Positions 25,401 through 36,760 are shown, numbered from the stretch's first letter. The stretch is DNA of 64,000 nt from Dendrobium chrysotoxum (GCA_019925795.1 CM034297.1:51665941-51729940); one strand, 5' to 3'. Program-made: numbers and translations. The notes: generated by a model from the sequence alone, not told the origin.

Positions 25401-26986
25401 GAACTAGATTTGACCAAAAGTTGACTTTTTCAAAATTGATTGATTTCTGGAAACTTAATATTTTTGGTAAATATTAGAGCTTAAGATGAGTTGTATGCCT
25501 TTGAGTTTGCTCAATTTGGAGTTCATTTGAATTAGTTATGAATTTTTGAAGTTTTGAGTGTTTATTGAATTTTCAAAATTGTTTAATTAGAGATCCTTTT
25601 TGTGATTTGGATCCAAATGATCTCCAAACTTCTTGAAATCAACTCCAAAGGTCAGGAATGACCTAAGGAGTGATTTCCAAGTGTTTGGAAATTTTCTGGA
25701 ATTTTTAATTATTTTTAATTAATTAATTTAATTAAATATTGAATTTTAATTAAACTCAAATTAAACTTAATTTTGAAGGGGCTTTTATTTTTCATTGATT
25801 AAAGGTTCAATTCTGGTCAGTTTAAGGTATTATGTGTAATTGTTGGATTTAAATTTGATTTATTAGAATTTTTGGAAGGTTTTAAGGCTTAATTAAGGTT
25901 TAATTTTGATTAAATTGATTAAGGGGCTTAATGATTTCAAAATCCAGTAAGGATTTTTCTTAAGGTTGTATGTGTCACTAGGTTTGAATGTTCAAAGTTT
26001 CAACTCAATTGGAGATGTATCCTAATTATTGGAATTTTTCTAAGTTCTCTAATTAAGATCCTTAATTATTGTTCCTAAGTGTCTCTAGGTTGATTAGGTT
26101 TGAATCAAGGTTTATCTAACCCTTGGACACTAATTACAATCATATCATTCAATCATGAACAAAATGAAATACCCTAATACTCCATAGAATAATTAGGATG
26201 AATTATTAAACTTATAAGTCATACAATTACTTATAAATTTAATAATTCAATGATAAAGCAATAAGTGTACCAAATTGAATAGAGGCTATTAGATGATGTG
26301 AGATACATCCTCAAATAAAACTTTATTCAATTGAAAGGAATAATCATATATGATTAAAGGGTTATTTATAAAGACCATAGAACTTATTGAAGTCAATATT
26401 CCCTTAAACCATAGATGATTATGACTTGACCTTATTTTTCAATGAAATATGAACTTTCACTGATTCTATGGAATACTAACCCACTATGATTGGAAATGAC
26501 TTGAACTAATAATGAATTTGCAAGAATTTAAGTCACATCATGACCAAGATTCTTATAAATTCATAATTTAACTTAAATTGCATCAAATAACTTTGGAAAA
26601 ATCAAGACATATCAGGGATAAATCCAAAAATATCTCTACCAAATTTCAGCTCAAAATAATGTATATATATTTATTTAAAATTAAAAAGAGGTTTTTTGAA
26701 TAATTAAAATAACTATTAAAATATCAGTCAAAATAATTTAAATTTATTTTTAAAACAAAGTAGAGAATAATACGAACAAAATGAGCCCAAGAACTTAAAA
26801 AATGGTTGAAGAATGAATTTTCTACAATTTTTTAAAGTTCTGGCAATTTCCTGGATTTATTTCGAGGGTTTTAAATATCCAGTCAAACGGCGGCGCTGAC
26901 CGGACACGTGGCGGGAGAGGATTCGACCACACGAATGGCGGCAGTCAGGTGGGTCCCGCCACTTATCCAGCGCGGCATGAAACAGA

Positions 26987-27075
26987 GCCGTCGGATCTAA
27001 CTATGCGCTGATCCGACGGCAGGGATCAACCCCGCGGCTGATCTCGATCCAGATAGATCCAACGGTGGATCTATC
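26987..27075. promoter_or_regulatory. Perfect hairpins in the GC-rich LTR core (copy 1)
   Basis: There are two perfect inverted repeats: gccgtcggatc (26987-26997) with gatccgacggc (27010-27020), and gatagatcca (27052-27061) with tggatctatc (27066-27075) around an acgg loop. They sit in a short GC-rich island (26880-27250) of an otherwise AT-rich LTR, as promoters and R regions often do. The role is inferred. Confidence 0.55.
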
Positions 27076-28009
27076 TCCCGCGGTTTCAAATAAAAGGCTA
27101 AGATCTAGTCAGATGAAAATTCGGACCTCCGGTTGTTTGGAATAGCCGTATTAGATCAGGAGATTAAATCGCAGCCATTGATGCAAAATGAAATGATCCA
27201 ACGGCTGTAAGATCATCTCCTACCTTCGCTCATCCGCAAGCCCTAGACCCATTTTTAATCTCTTATTCACGAGATACTTAATAAAAACATTTTAAAATTT
27301 GAGCAGAGGTAAATCAGGACGTAAGAAAGAGTATGAAAGTATTTTCAAAGTCATTGATGCAATCCTTAGAGTGTTATTTGAAAATCTAAGTAAATGCCTA
27401 GGGTTAGAGATATACCTTGTTATACTCGACGGTTTTAGATGATTCAAGTATGGTTGAGCTTATGGATTGTCCACGCTCACTTTGTTAGAAGACTTCAAGC
27501 TTGGAGCAGGTCTCTATGGAGAGTTTGATAAGCTAGGACGAACCTTGCTTCAGTTTGCCGTCGAGCTCGCCGGCGGCAGCCACCAAACGTCTGAAAATGA
27601 TCGAGGAAGAATGGAGAAAGCTCTAGAGAGTCAAAACGAAATCTCAGAGCTCTTAGAATCCCCCTGGAATAGGAGATAGCTCGGGATGAGCTTTTCCCGT
27701 CTCCCATACCCTATTCAAGCTACGGGACTCAATTTGACGATCTGGATGCTTCTGTTGAGTGCCCTGGATGAAGGCCAGCTGTCCCAGACCGTTAGGGAGC
27801 AGACAGGTGCATTGCCCAGGTGAAAACGGCCTTGGGTCACTCTCACATGGAGGGGACAACTATGCACGGTTTAGCTGAGCCAGAAGGTGTATCAGGTGTT
27901 GGGGGACATCAAGTGGAGTTCAGAGAAGCTTCTGGATCTGGTTCCAAGGGCTGGACAGGCCTGATTTGTGCTGGGTGAGTTTGAGTTGATCGGATTGATC
28001 ACTAAAGGC

Positions 28010-28820
28010 TCATATGGTCACCTTTGACTAGTCAAAGTGGTCAAGGGTGATGAGCTGGAGTCCAAGTAGACCTAGAGAGCTGATAGAATAGTTTAAATAC
28101 CATATGGTGTTATTGCATAAAGGTTTAAATGGAGGTTAGCTAAAAGCCTACCCTTAGTTGACTGGTTTGACCAATCAATTAATCAATCCAGGTGGCATAG
28201 CATATAGGAGGACTTGAAGAGATGCTTGAGTTGATTTGAAAAGGCTTGAAGGTTAAGAATGAGGATTTGAAGTAAAAGTGTGAGTTGGAATTGATTTGAG
28301 GCATGATATAGATTGGATTTGACTAAACTTAGTTTAGTTGACCAAGTCAACTGGTGACTTGGTTAAGGGTCCCATCAAGTCCACAACATTAAGAAGAGTG
28401 ATTAGAGAGGTTTGAATGGGTTTGAAGTTAATCTGGAACTTGATTCAAAATGAATGAGCTTAAGGGTTGAACTGGTCAAACTAGGTTGACTTGGTCAACC
28501 AGGTTGACCAAGGGCTAGGGTCTAGACTAAATCAATTTCAAATAATATTTGAAGTCTGGTAGAAGTGATTTGAGGGTTTGAATAGGTCATTTGGGTCAAA
28601 TCACCTATTTGGGCTCTTAATGGGCTAAATGGGTCAACTAGGTTGACTTGGTCAACCAGGTTGACCCAGGGTCAGGGAATGGGTCTGACCAGTTTAGAAT
28701 GACATTCTGAGTCTACTGGTGGTGGTCTCAAGGTCTGAGGAGGTCATTTGGTCAAAATGACCTATTTGGGCCCTTAATGGGCCTTCTAGGTCAACCCTGG
28801 TTGACTTGGTCAACCAGGTG
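28010..28820. promoter_or_regulatory. W-box (TTGAC/GTCAA) cluster in U3, copy 1
   Basis: TTGAC(C/T) and its complement recur densely, for example ctttgactagtcaaag near 28020, tagttgaccaagtcaact near 28340, and gttgacttggtcaaccaggt near 28480 and 28640. TTGAC(C/T) is the core bound by WRKY factors. Read on the minus strand, the cluster is in U3, roughly 1-2 kb from the LTR start. Binding is not shown by sequence alone. Confidence 0.55.
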
Positions 28821-29399
28821 GGTCTGGGGTCTGGAAATAGGTTCAACAGATTTGAAATGATATTTGGAGACCAATAGAGGTGGTCCCAAGGTCTGGGGAG
28901 ATCATTTGGTCAGAATGACCTGTTATACCCCATAGGGGTATTTTGGTCATTTTGACCCCTGATCAACTGGGGGTCAAATTGAATCCACAAAATGCAGTTT
29001 AATGCTCAAGAAGTCATATTCAAGGGTCTGGAGGTGATTGGAGGCTTTGGAGAAAGCTCCAGGGTCAAAATCCACTGGGTGGTAGGTCCAGTGGCATGGA
29101 CTGTAAATATTTGAAGGTTTTACAGTCTTTGGATTTCAATTCAGTTTCTGGGGTTAGAGATCTCAGAATGAGCTCAAATTTGGAGGGTTGCCTCTAGGGA
29201 CATGTCATATCAGTGTGGAACTGACAGACCCTGAATCAGAGGTCATTTGATAGGGTTTTGAGGTGTTCAAAAGTTTGCTGGAAAAGGCTTTCAGGATTTA
29301 GACCTTTGGCCTTGGATTTAAATATGGAAATCTGGTTTTGAATTGGATTTTGAGCTTGAATGATATGATTTGAATTAAGCTTAGATTGAATTGAAGCTT

Positions 29400-29880
29400 G
29401 GATTGATTTAGAGGAATCCTAGGATTTAGAATAGGTCCTAGGGTCCAAATCAGCTTAAGGGAATCCTAGGGTCTAGAATAGATCCTAGGGACTGGAGTCT
29501 GGGAAGATTCTAGAATCTAGAAGTCCTAAGGAAATCCTAGGATCTAGGGTCTGGAAGAATCCTATAATCTAGAAGGATCTTAAGATCTAGGAATCCTAAG
29601 ATTCAAGATCTAGAAGGATCTTAGGATCTAGAGTCAGGTAGAATGCTAGGGTCTAGGAGGATCATATGATCTAGAGTCAGGTAGAATCCTAGGGTCTAGA
29701 ATAGATCCTAGGGTCTGGAGTTTAGGAGAATCCTAGAATCTAGATTTGCCTTAAATTACATTGATCTGGGGTCAGGATTGATTTGAATTTGGATTGATCT
29801 TAAAGTTTGGATTGATCTAAGATCAGATTGATCCTAGGGTTAAGATTGATCCTAAGGATTGGAAAGATCCTAAGGTCTGG
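29400..29880. repeat. Degenerate CCTAGG/ATCTAG repeats in LTR copy 1
   Basis: About a dozen loose units of 35-45 bp are built on 'atcctaggatctagaa' and 'gatcctagggtctgga'. The same block is in the other LTR at 43940-44440, so it is part of the LTR and not a late insertion. Confidence 0.7.
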
Positions 29881-29918
29881 ATTGGTCCTACTGAGCTCAT
29901 ACAAAAATGAGGTCAACA

Positions 29919-30049
29919 AATGGACCACCAATATGTGTAATAGAATGTAGTTCTATTGCATATATTGGTGTTGACCGAATAGAATGGTCAAGTCTGGAGT
30001 TTTGATCTTAAGGGAAAGAGAAATCTATCCCTGGGGAATTAGAGTTTGA
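29919..30049 (-). other. 3' end of the element's interior, at the LTR edge
   Basis: This segment adjoins the 3' LTR and should contain the polypurine tract. No strong purine run lies directly next to 29918 on the minus strand. The nearest reads ATATTGGTGGTCCATT, so the tract is weak or degenerate. Confidence 0.4.
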
Positions 30050-31934
30050 ATAGATACTAGGGTAGTGCTAGGAAAAGCGTACTCTACCACTAGTGGGTCT
30101 GGTCCTAAGGGAAAGGAAGAATCTATCCCTAAAGGAGAAGGCAATCTGGGTGATCCTATAAGAAGGAAGAACTCCTAACTATAAAGGATTGAATTCGGAT
30201 TTGATTCTAAGGAAAAGGAAAGTCTAACCTCAGAAGATTAAATTTGAAATGAATCTAAGGGAAGGAGATCCTAGCCTTAGAAGATTGAATTTGAAACTTA
30301 ATTCTAAGGGAAGGAGATCCTAACCCTAGAAGATTGAGTTTGAAATGATACTAGGGTAGTACTGAGGCAGCGTACTCTACCACTAGTGGGTCTTATCCTA
30401 AGGAAAGGAAGAAATCCTGTCCTTACAGGAAGGAAAGCTTGATTGAGATTGATTCCAGGACGGTGCCATAGAGGACTTACTCCATCACTAGGAAGTCTAA
30501 TCCCAAGGAAAGGAGATCCTAACCTTAAGGAGAAGAGAACTAGATTTTGAAATTAAGCCCAGGACGGTGCCATAGAGGACTTATTCCATCACTGAGGAGT
30601 CTAATCCTAAAGGAAGGAGAAAAGCCTAGCCTTGAGGAGAAGAGAGTTTGATTTTGGAATTTGAAATTGATTCCAGGACGGTGCCACAGGGGATTTATTC
30701 CATCACTGGGGAATCTAATCTTAAGAGAAGGAGAATACTTACTCTGAAGAAAAGAGAACTGGATGATCTTATAGGAAGATAGTATTGCTTCCTATAGGAG
30801 ATCAGACTTAAAAATTTGAATTTTGAAACTAGAATGGTGCCGCAGAGGGCGTTATCCATCACTAGTAGATCTAATCCTAAGGAAAGAAAGCACGATGACT
30901 CACATCTGTCCTTAAGGAGAAGAAGACTGGAGGACCTTGAGGGAAAGAAGTATTGCTCCCCACAGAAGGTCAGATCTGGATTTTAAATCTAGGATGGTGT
31001 CACAGAAGGCGTACTCCACCACTAGCAGATCTAATCCTAAGGAAAGAAAGCACGATGACTCACATCTAACCTTAAGAAAAAGACAACTGGAAGATCCTGT
31101 GAGAAGGAAGCATTGCTTCACACAGAATCGGATCTGGATTTTGAATCTAGGATGGTGCCATAGAGGGCGTGCTCCACCACTAGCGGATCTAATCCTAAGG
31201 ATAGAAAGCACGATGACTCATATCTAACCTTAAGGAAAAGACAATTGGAAGATCCTGTGAGAAGGAAGCATTGCTTCACACAGAATCGGATCTGGATTTT
31301 GAATCTAGGATGGTGCCACAGAGGGCGTGCTCCACCACTAGCGGATCTAATCCTAAGGATAGAAAGCACGATGACTCACATCTAACCTTAAGAAAAAGAC
31401 AACTGGAAGATCCTGTGAGAAGGAAGCATTGCTTCACACAGAATCGGATCTGGATTTTGAATCTAGGATGGTGCCACAGAGGGCGTGCTCCACCACTAGG
31501 GATCTAATCCTAAGGATAGAAAGCACGATGACTCACATCTAACCTTAAGGAAAAGAAAACTGGAATATGCTAGGATGGTGCCACAAAGTGCGTACTCCAC
31601 CACTAGCTGATCTAATCCTAAGGATAGAAAGCACGATGACTCACATCTAACCTTAAGGAAAAGAAAACTGGAAGATGCTAGGATGGTGCCACAAAGGGCG
31701 TACTCCACCACTAGCGGATCTAATCCTAAGGATAGAAAGCACGATGACTCACATCTAACCTTAAGGAAAAGAAAACTGGAAGATGCTAGGATGGTGCCAT
31801 AAAGGGCGTACTCCACCACTGGCGGATCTAATCCTATGGATAGAGAGCACGACGACTCACATCTAACCTTAAGGAAAAGAAAACTGGATGATCCTATGAG
31901 AAGGAAGCATTGCTTCGCACAGAATCGGATATGG
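30050..31934 (-). repeat. Satellite-like tandem array (about 160 bp and 108 bp units) in the 3' UTR
   Basis: A unit containing ggatggtgcca...gggcg(t)gctccaccactagcgg, then atctaatcctaagg and agcacgatgactcacatcta, repeats more than ten times. Well-conserved units start near 31148, 31308 and 31468 (about 160 bp apart), then near 31571, 31680 and 31789 (about 108 bp). The short form lacks the 'gaaggaagcattgcttc' block. Units to the left (30050-30990) are more diverged. Long frames on both strands here arise from the repeat and are not genes. Tat/Ogre elements are known to carry tandem repeats at this position, between pol and the 3' LTR. Confidence 0.88.
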
Positions 31935-32376
31935 AGTGATCATTTGTAAAGGAAACTTGCTTTACATAGAGGATCAAGTCAAGGTGATCGTATATAGAGG
32001 AAACTTGCTCTATACAGAGGATCTCAACTGGAAAGAGACTAGGGTGGTGCCACAGAGGGCGTGCTCCACCACTAGTGGATCTAATCCTAAGGATAGAAAG
32101 CATGATGACTCACATCTAACCTTAAGGAAAAGAAAACTGGATGATCATGTGAGAAGGAAGCATTGCTTCGCACAGAATCGGATCTGGAGTGATCGTATGT
32201 AAAGGAAACTTGCTTTATATAGAGGATCAAGTCTGGATTGATTGTATATAGAGGAAACTTGCTCTATATAGAGGATCGAATCTGGAATGATCATATATAG
32301 AGGAAACTTGCTCTGTACAAAGGATCGGGTCTGGATTGATCGTATATAGAGGAAACTTGCTCTATATAGAGGATCG
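31935..32376 (-). repeat. 49-bp tandem array, six units in two blocks
   Basis: A unit with 'tatatagaggaaacttgctc' followed by 'tatatagaggatcg' occurs at about 31951 and 31999, then at 32204, 32253, 32302 and 32351. One 160-bp-type unit (32031-32190) separates the blocks. The interleaving shows that the two array families were amplified together. Confidence 0.85.
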
Positions 32377-32389
32377 GATTTGAATTCTG

Positions 32390-32680
32390 GAACTTGAGAA
32401 TTGAATGATTTTTGAATTTGAATTTGAAAGTGTTTGAATTTGAAATTTGATTTGAATTGATTTTGAATTTGAAGGGTTTTAAAACTATGATTTGTTTTGA
32501 ATTTGATTCGAATTGTTTTTGAATTTAAAATTTTTGAATTTGAAATTTGATTGATTTTGATTCATTTTAAATTTGAATTTTAAGTTTTGAATTTTGATTG
32601 TATTTGATTCGATTTTGATTTGTTTGAATTTGATTTTGAATTTGAAGTGTTTTGAATTTAATTTTAGATTTGACACTCAT
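32390..32680. repeat. (TTTGAA)n low-complexity tract
   Basis: tttgaatttgaa and close variants fill the interval. It separates the satellite arrays from the integrase remnant. A similar tract lies at 35300-36200. Confidence 0.8.
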
Positions 32681-32753
32681 CTGGCATGGTACTTCCTGAA
32701 GAGCCTCCCCAATATTTAAAAAATATCGGGTGGCATTCTTCAGGATTGATCAG

Positions 32754-32939
32754 TCAAAGAAAAATTTCCTCAAAGATCGCCATGAACGATCCAGTCAACA
32801 TTGACTCAAGCTTTCCATTGAGTTTACAATAGATTAAAAGCGGTCTACAAAAGACTACGACCAAGTCTCCTACTTGGGGAGTTCTAAAGTGACACAACTT
32901 ATCAGTAACTTGAATCAAATGTGACTTATGAACTTTCAA
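32754..32939 (-). pseudogene. Remnant of the integrase C-terminus
   Basis: The 61-codon minus-strand frame reads ...VHKSHLIQVTDKLCHFRTPQ then VGDLVVVF and KLNGKLESMLTGSF. This matches the 'F..GDLVL.....GK..P.W.GPF' segment that closes Tat/gypsy integrases, which tethers or guides integration. It stands alone, with no catalytic core upstream on the minus strand, so it looks like the surviving end of a deleted pol gene. Its position, just before the 3' UTR arrays, is as expected. Chance resemblance is possible because the stretch is short. Confidence 0.5.
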
Positions 32940-33669
32940 ACTTTGCTGAGCTTAATTTGATTTTTATTTGAGGCCCACGAGCTCCTCGAATTGGAGTCGG
33001 GCACTCTGCTCAGTTAGAGTTTGATTTTAGACAGCAAGTCTCAGCTCAGAAAACTACGCTTCTAGATCAGAATGATCTAGGACCTAGCACAGGGTGTGGT
33101 TTAATTTTGAACGACAATTTCCAGCATTATAAAATACTCCTCCAGTGGGATTTAACTTGGACCCAGCATAGAGTGTAATTTTATAAAGAAGGTCTAAAAG
33201 GAAAGATGCCTACAGAAGGGCTTACACATATTTCTCAAGGACCGGATTTAAATTTCCAAGAATAGAAGATTTCATTCTTCTTATTAGAAAATTTCCTCTA
33301 GTTATTTGGACCCTGTCGGAATGACAAGCGGGAACAAGTTCAGAAGCACAGTGAAAAGTTTGAGTGACCCCAACTAACCTGAAAAGGTTTGAGGATTTAG
33401 GTTTTATTGACCCAGACCAAGTTTCGTAGAAACTAAACTGGGGTCTCCCTTAAATATTTTGAATTAAAATCAATTTCAAAGAGGTTTAAGTTGAATATAG
33501 AAATTTGATCTTTTCAATTCTCTAGCACGAGAGATTTTTGTATCTTGATAGAATATCGATGCCCGGTGAAAATTCTGGATTCAAGACTTTCAAAATCAAG
33601 CAATTTAAATTTAACTGGGTCTTTTGAGATTAAAACATTTAGAAAAAGGGAGCCTCATTCTTTTTCTGG
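32940..33669. other. Unassigned interior of the non-autonomous element
   Basis: Mixed-composition sequence where pol would lie in a complete element. I see no RT, RNase H or integrase motif in any frame and no tandem structure. It may be decayed coding sequence or captured DNA. Confidence 0.4.
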
Positions 33670-33815
33670 TGGCGCACATTGCGCATCTTTTGATTTATAG
33701 TGCATTTTGCACTGTTTCTTAACTTGTGGCGCCCATTGCGCATCTTTTTTGATTTTTAGTGCACTTTGTGCATTTCTTGATTGTTGGCGCATTTGCGCAT
33801 CTTTTGAATTCAATT
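33670..33815. repeat. 57-bp units with TGCGCA palindromes
   Basis: Three units begin near 33670, 33727 and 33785 with ggcgc(a/c)cattgcgcatctttt, and two of them carry agtgca(t/c)ttt(t/g)gca. Self-complementary tgcgca and gtgcac/tgca steps give short stems. Confidence 0.75.
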
Positions 33816-34523
33816 GAATTTAAAAAGAGGCTACACCTTCTCTATTTCAATACCGGGATTACATCTCGAGTATAAAAGAAGAAAACTCATTCTCTTATGC
33901 AGGGACGAATAATCCTCAAGGTAGGACCCAGTCTTTTAAAATGAATATTGGCTTGACTTTTGAAAATCATTGAACAGATTTTAAACACGTAAGAGATATC
34001 TATCTAAGATAGAAAATTGCTAGAAATTTGAGAAAATTTTCATTTCAAAGATCAACTTAAATTTGATATTGATTTAACTCAACAGTTGAATCAATCCCAC
34101 AAAAAAAAGGTGGGAGGGAGGTGTATTCAAACATTTAATGGAGTCAACAACAACTTTCTCCTGCTTAAGACTTCAAATAGAGGTCAATTCTCATTAAAAA
34201 GATGATTCAATTATCTTGAAAGTTTGAAATCAGTACACCTGAGAAATTGAAAGCTTTTCCTTAAAAAGAAATTGCAAATATAGGTGGCAAGACCCCAGTA
34301 GTACGAAATTAAATTCCTACAATCTCCTTGGAGGGAGAGACTACTAATGGGTCTGCACTATCCTTAGAAGTCATTGCATCACTTTAATCAAAAGATTTAT
34401 CTCGATAGGACCCCGTTGAAAGTTGAATTTTAACGGTATCACTATCTGATATAATCCTAGATTATTTCCCCTCTCTTATTACTAGTGGTCTAGTAATTAG
34501 GAGAGTGGCACCCTCAGTGGTTT
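33816..34523. other. Unassigned interior 3' of the unknown ORF
   Basis: No motif recognised. On the minus strand it follows the stop codon of the ORF at 34524-35261, where gag or pol would continue in a complete element. Confidence 0.4.
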
Positions 34524-35261
34524 CTACACCTCCTCCTCTCTAGTTGATGTAGCGGGGCACGTATAGAAACGTGACCTAACATCATCTAGTAGAGTGGACG
34601 GGTCATAACCTTCAACTGGGGGCCTAGGGCCTGGTGCTGGTGTTTGATCAGTTCTGGCTTGATTAATTCTCGCCATGTAGTAGTCAAGAAGGTGTATTGA
34701 AGATCGTGCTCTCGTCTCTACAACCTCGCTCCTTTGAGCAACAGGAGAAGGGTGGAAACGATTTTCACCTGGGAGGGGGTACGTAGAAGGGGCAACAAAC
34801 TTTTGATTAGCCTCGGGCTTGACGTACTTTAAGGCTTTCGCCTCAGCAGTCTTCCTGGCCTTGACAACCTTCTTTCTGACTCTACGAAGGTAGTTCTTCA
34901 TTTTGTTCTTGCTGGCCTTGCTGACGACAGGGGTACTAGAACTTGATCCAATCTCAGGCTGAGATGGTAGCTCTTCTATCGTTATCGACTTCTAGTTGTT
35001 ATCCTTCTCAGTAGAAGATACAATGGGTAAAGGGGTGACAACATCCTCCATCTCGGAGATGGGGGAGTCAACTCCTGACCCTAAAGTAATCTCAACCAAG
35101 GGGATGTTCCTTCGTATTCCAGCAGACAGATCAATCATTTCTTCTCCATCAACTGATAACTTGAAGTCTTGGAATTGCATTTCAAACTGGATAAAATTAC
35201 CAGAAGTGATTCCTTCGACTATCAAGTTTCTATCTAGAGAGAAAATGAGTTTCCCAGCCAT
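34524..35261 (-). pseudogene. Unrecognised ORF of the non-autonomous Tat element, one internal stop
   Basis: About 245 codons run in one frame from ATG at 35261 to TAG at 34524. A single internal TAG at 34992-34994 (context DNN*KS) is what a CAG-to-TAG change would give. The N-terminal part (MAGKLIFSLDRNLIVEGITS...) is mixed alpha/beta in character. Residues about 110-145 are strongly basic (KNKMKNYLRRVRKKVVKARK), and the rest is Pro/Ser/Thr-rich with acidic ends. It lies in the sense direction where gag is expected, after the primer site and leader repeats. A tttcag splice-like site lies about 14 bp before the ATG. I do not recognise the family. It could be a diverged gag, an element-specific accessory ORF, or a captured host fragment. 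The basic stretch would suit RNA binding (inference). Confidence 0.55.
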
Positions 35262-35424
35262 TTGAGTGCTTAAATCCTGAAATTAATGAACAATGATTTG
35301 AATTAGTTAACCTTGAATTTGAATTTGAATTTTAAACTTGATTAATGTTATTCAAAATTTGATAATTCAATCATGTTAAGCTTAAATTTAAAACAGTGGT
35401 TAGTAGAATTGATAAGGACTTAAG

Positions 35425-36760
35425 GGTTGAACCCGACACTTTCACTACACCAATTAACTTGGGGCAAAATGTCAAAGTTCAAACTCGAACTTGAATTTAA
35501 AAATGAAATTAAAATTTGAAGTGACAATCAAATTCGAACTTAAGGTTGAGATTATATTTTGAATCAAAGTTGGATTTGGAATTTGAATTTAAGGTTGAAG
35601 TCGAATGGACCCTTCTTCAAATTCTGTGACTCAACAGATCGAGTTTCATTCAATCATATAGGTACACAAAATTCATATGAAAGATCCAGGGATCGAGCTC
35701 AACTCTTTTCATTTCACTAATTGACTTGGGTTGAAATGTCAAAGTCCCGATCAAAATTGAATCGACTTTAAATTGAGCATCAAATTCAAATTTTAGGTTG
35801 AAATTATGTTTGGATTCAAAGTTAAATTTGAATTTGAGGCTCAAGTCAAATGTGTCTTTCTTCAAATTTTATGACTCAACAGACTGAGTTTCACTCAATC
35901 ATGTAGGTGCATAAAATTGATATGAAAGATCTGGGGATCGGGCTTGACTCTTTTCGTTTCTCCAATTAACTTGGGTCAAAATGTCAAAGTCCCGAATTTG
36001 ACCTCGAAATCAAATATGAAGTTTGAATTTAAGTTTGGAATCAAATTTGAGTTCAAGTTTGAAATTGAATTTGAACTTAAGATTGAATTCAGTTTTGAGG
36101 TTGAATTAAAATTTAAATCTTGGATTCAAATTCAAGCTTGAAGTTGGATTTAAATTAAAATTGAATTTGAATTTGAATCTGGATTTAAACTCAAGGTTGG
36201 AATTGAACGGATCCTCTTCAAAATTTGGAACTCAACATATTGAATTTTGTTCGAATATGTAGGTGTGCCAAATTAGCCTGAAGATCCTAAGGCTTGACTC
36301 TTTGCACCCCACCAAGCAATTTAGGGGTGAAATATCAAAGCCCAGAATTGACTAGAGAATTTTGAATTTGAATTGCATGTGTTCAACTATAACAGAATAT
36401 TGTAGAAGACACATAGCAACGACGATTGAAGTTGATTTGAAAGATTTTCCTTGACTTTTGAAACTCAAAAATGTTGAGTTTTATTTTTAACATAATGGTT
36501 AACAAAAGTTAAGGGAAATCTAGAGACCTGGTTTGACTCTTTCACCATACTGACTAGCTTGGGGTGAAATATCAAAATCCAGGTTGACTTAAAGAAATTT
36601 TGAATCTGGGTTTTGAGACTGAGGAATTTTTTGTAAATTGTGAAACTTAGCATGCAGGAATTTATTCGCATGCGAGTTTGCAACATATGCAAAAAGATTG
36701 TGACAAGCTTGGCTTGACTCTTTTGCTCTACCAATAAACTTGGAGGCAAAATGTTAAAGC
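35425..36760 (-). repeat. Leader repeats of about 180-350 bp, six copies
   Basis: A block reading 'ttgactctttt...ccaat(t/a)a(a)cttgggg..aaaatgtcaaag(t/c)cc' recurs near 35430, 35695, 35940, 36290, 36525 and 36708, with variable gaattt-rich filler between copies. The array sits between the primer site and the ORF, so it is in the 5' leader of the RNA. Frames across it are not conserved among units. Confidence 0.7.

Larger units (their letters stand above)
22406..29918 (-). repeat. 3' LTR of the non-autonomous Tat element (7,513 bp)
   Basis: It pairs with 36953-44465 almost end to end. Differences are a few per hundred bases by eye in the first 400 bp, mostly transitions, plus a few indels (e.g. 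around 25778, 28636 and 28034) that cancel in length. The minus-strand start is TGTTGACCTC and the end AATCAAACA. It holds GC-rich hairpins (26987-27075), W-box clusters (28010-28820) and CCTAGG/ATCTAG arrays (29400-29880). Short frames inside it (e.g. 23967-24269, 24580-24777) recur in the other LTR but have no coding character. Confidence 0.92.

Noticed and set aside
30912..32202. Several 70-107 codon frames on both strands
   Set aside because: They repeat the same peptides (e.g. FLSLGLDPLVVEYAL) because they cross tandem units. They are repeat translation, not genes.
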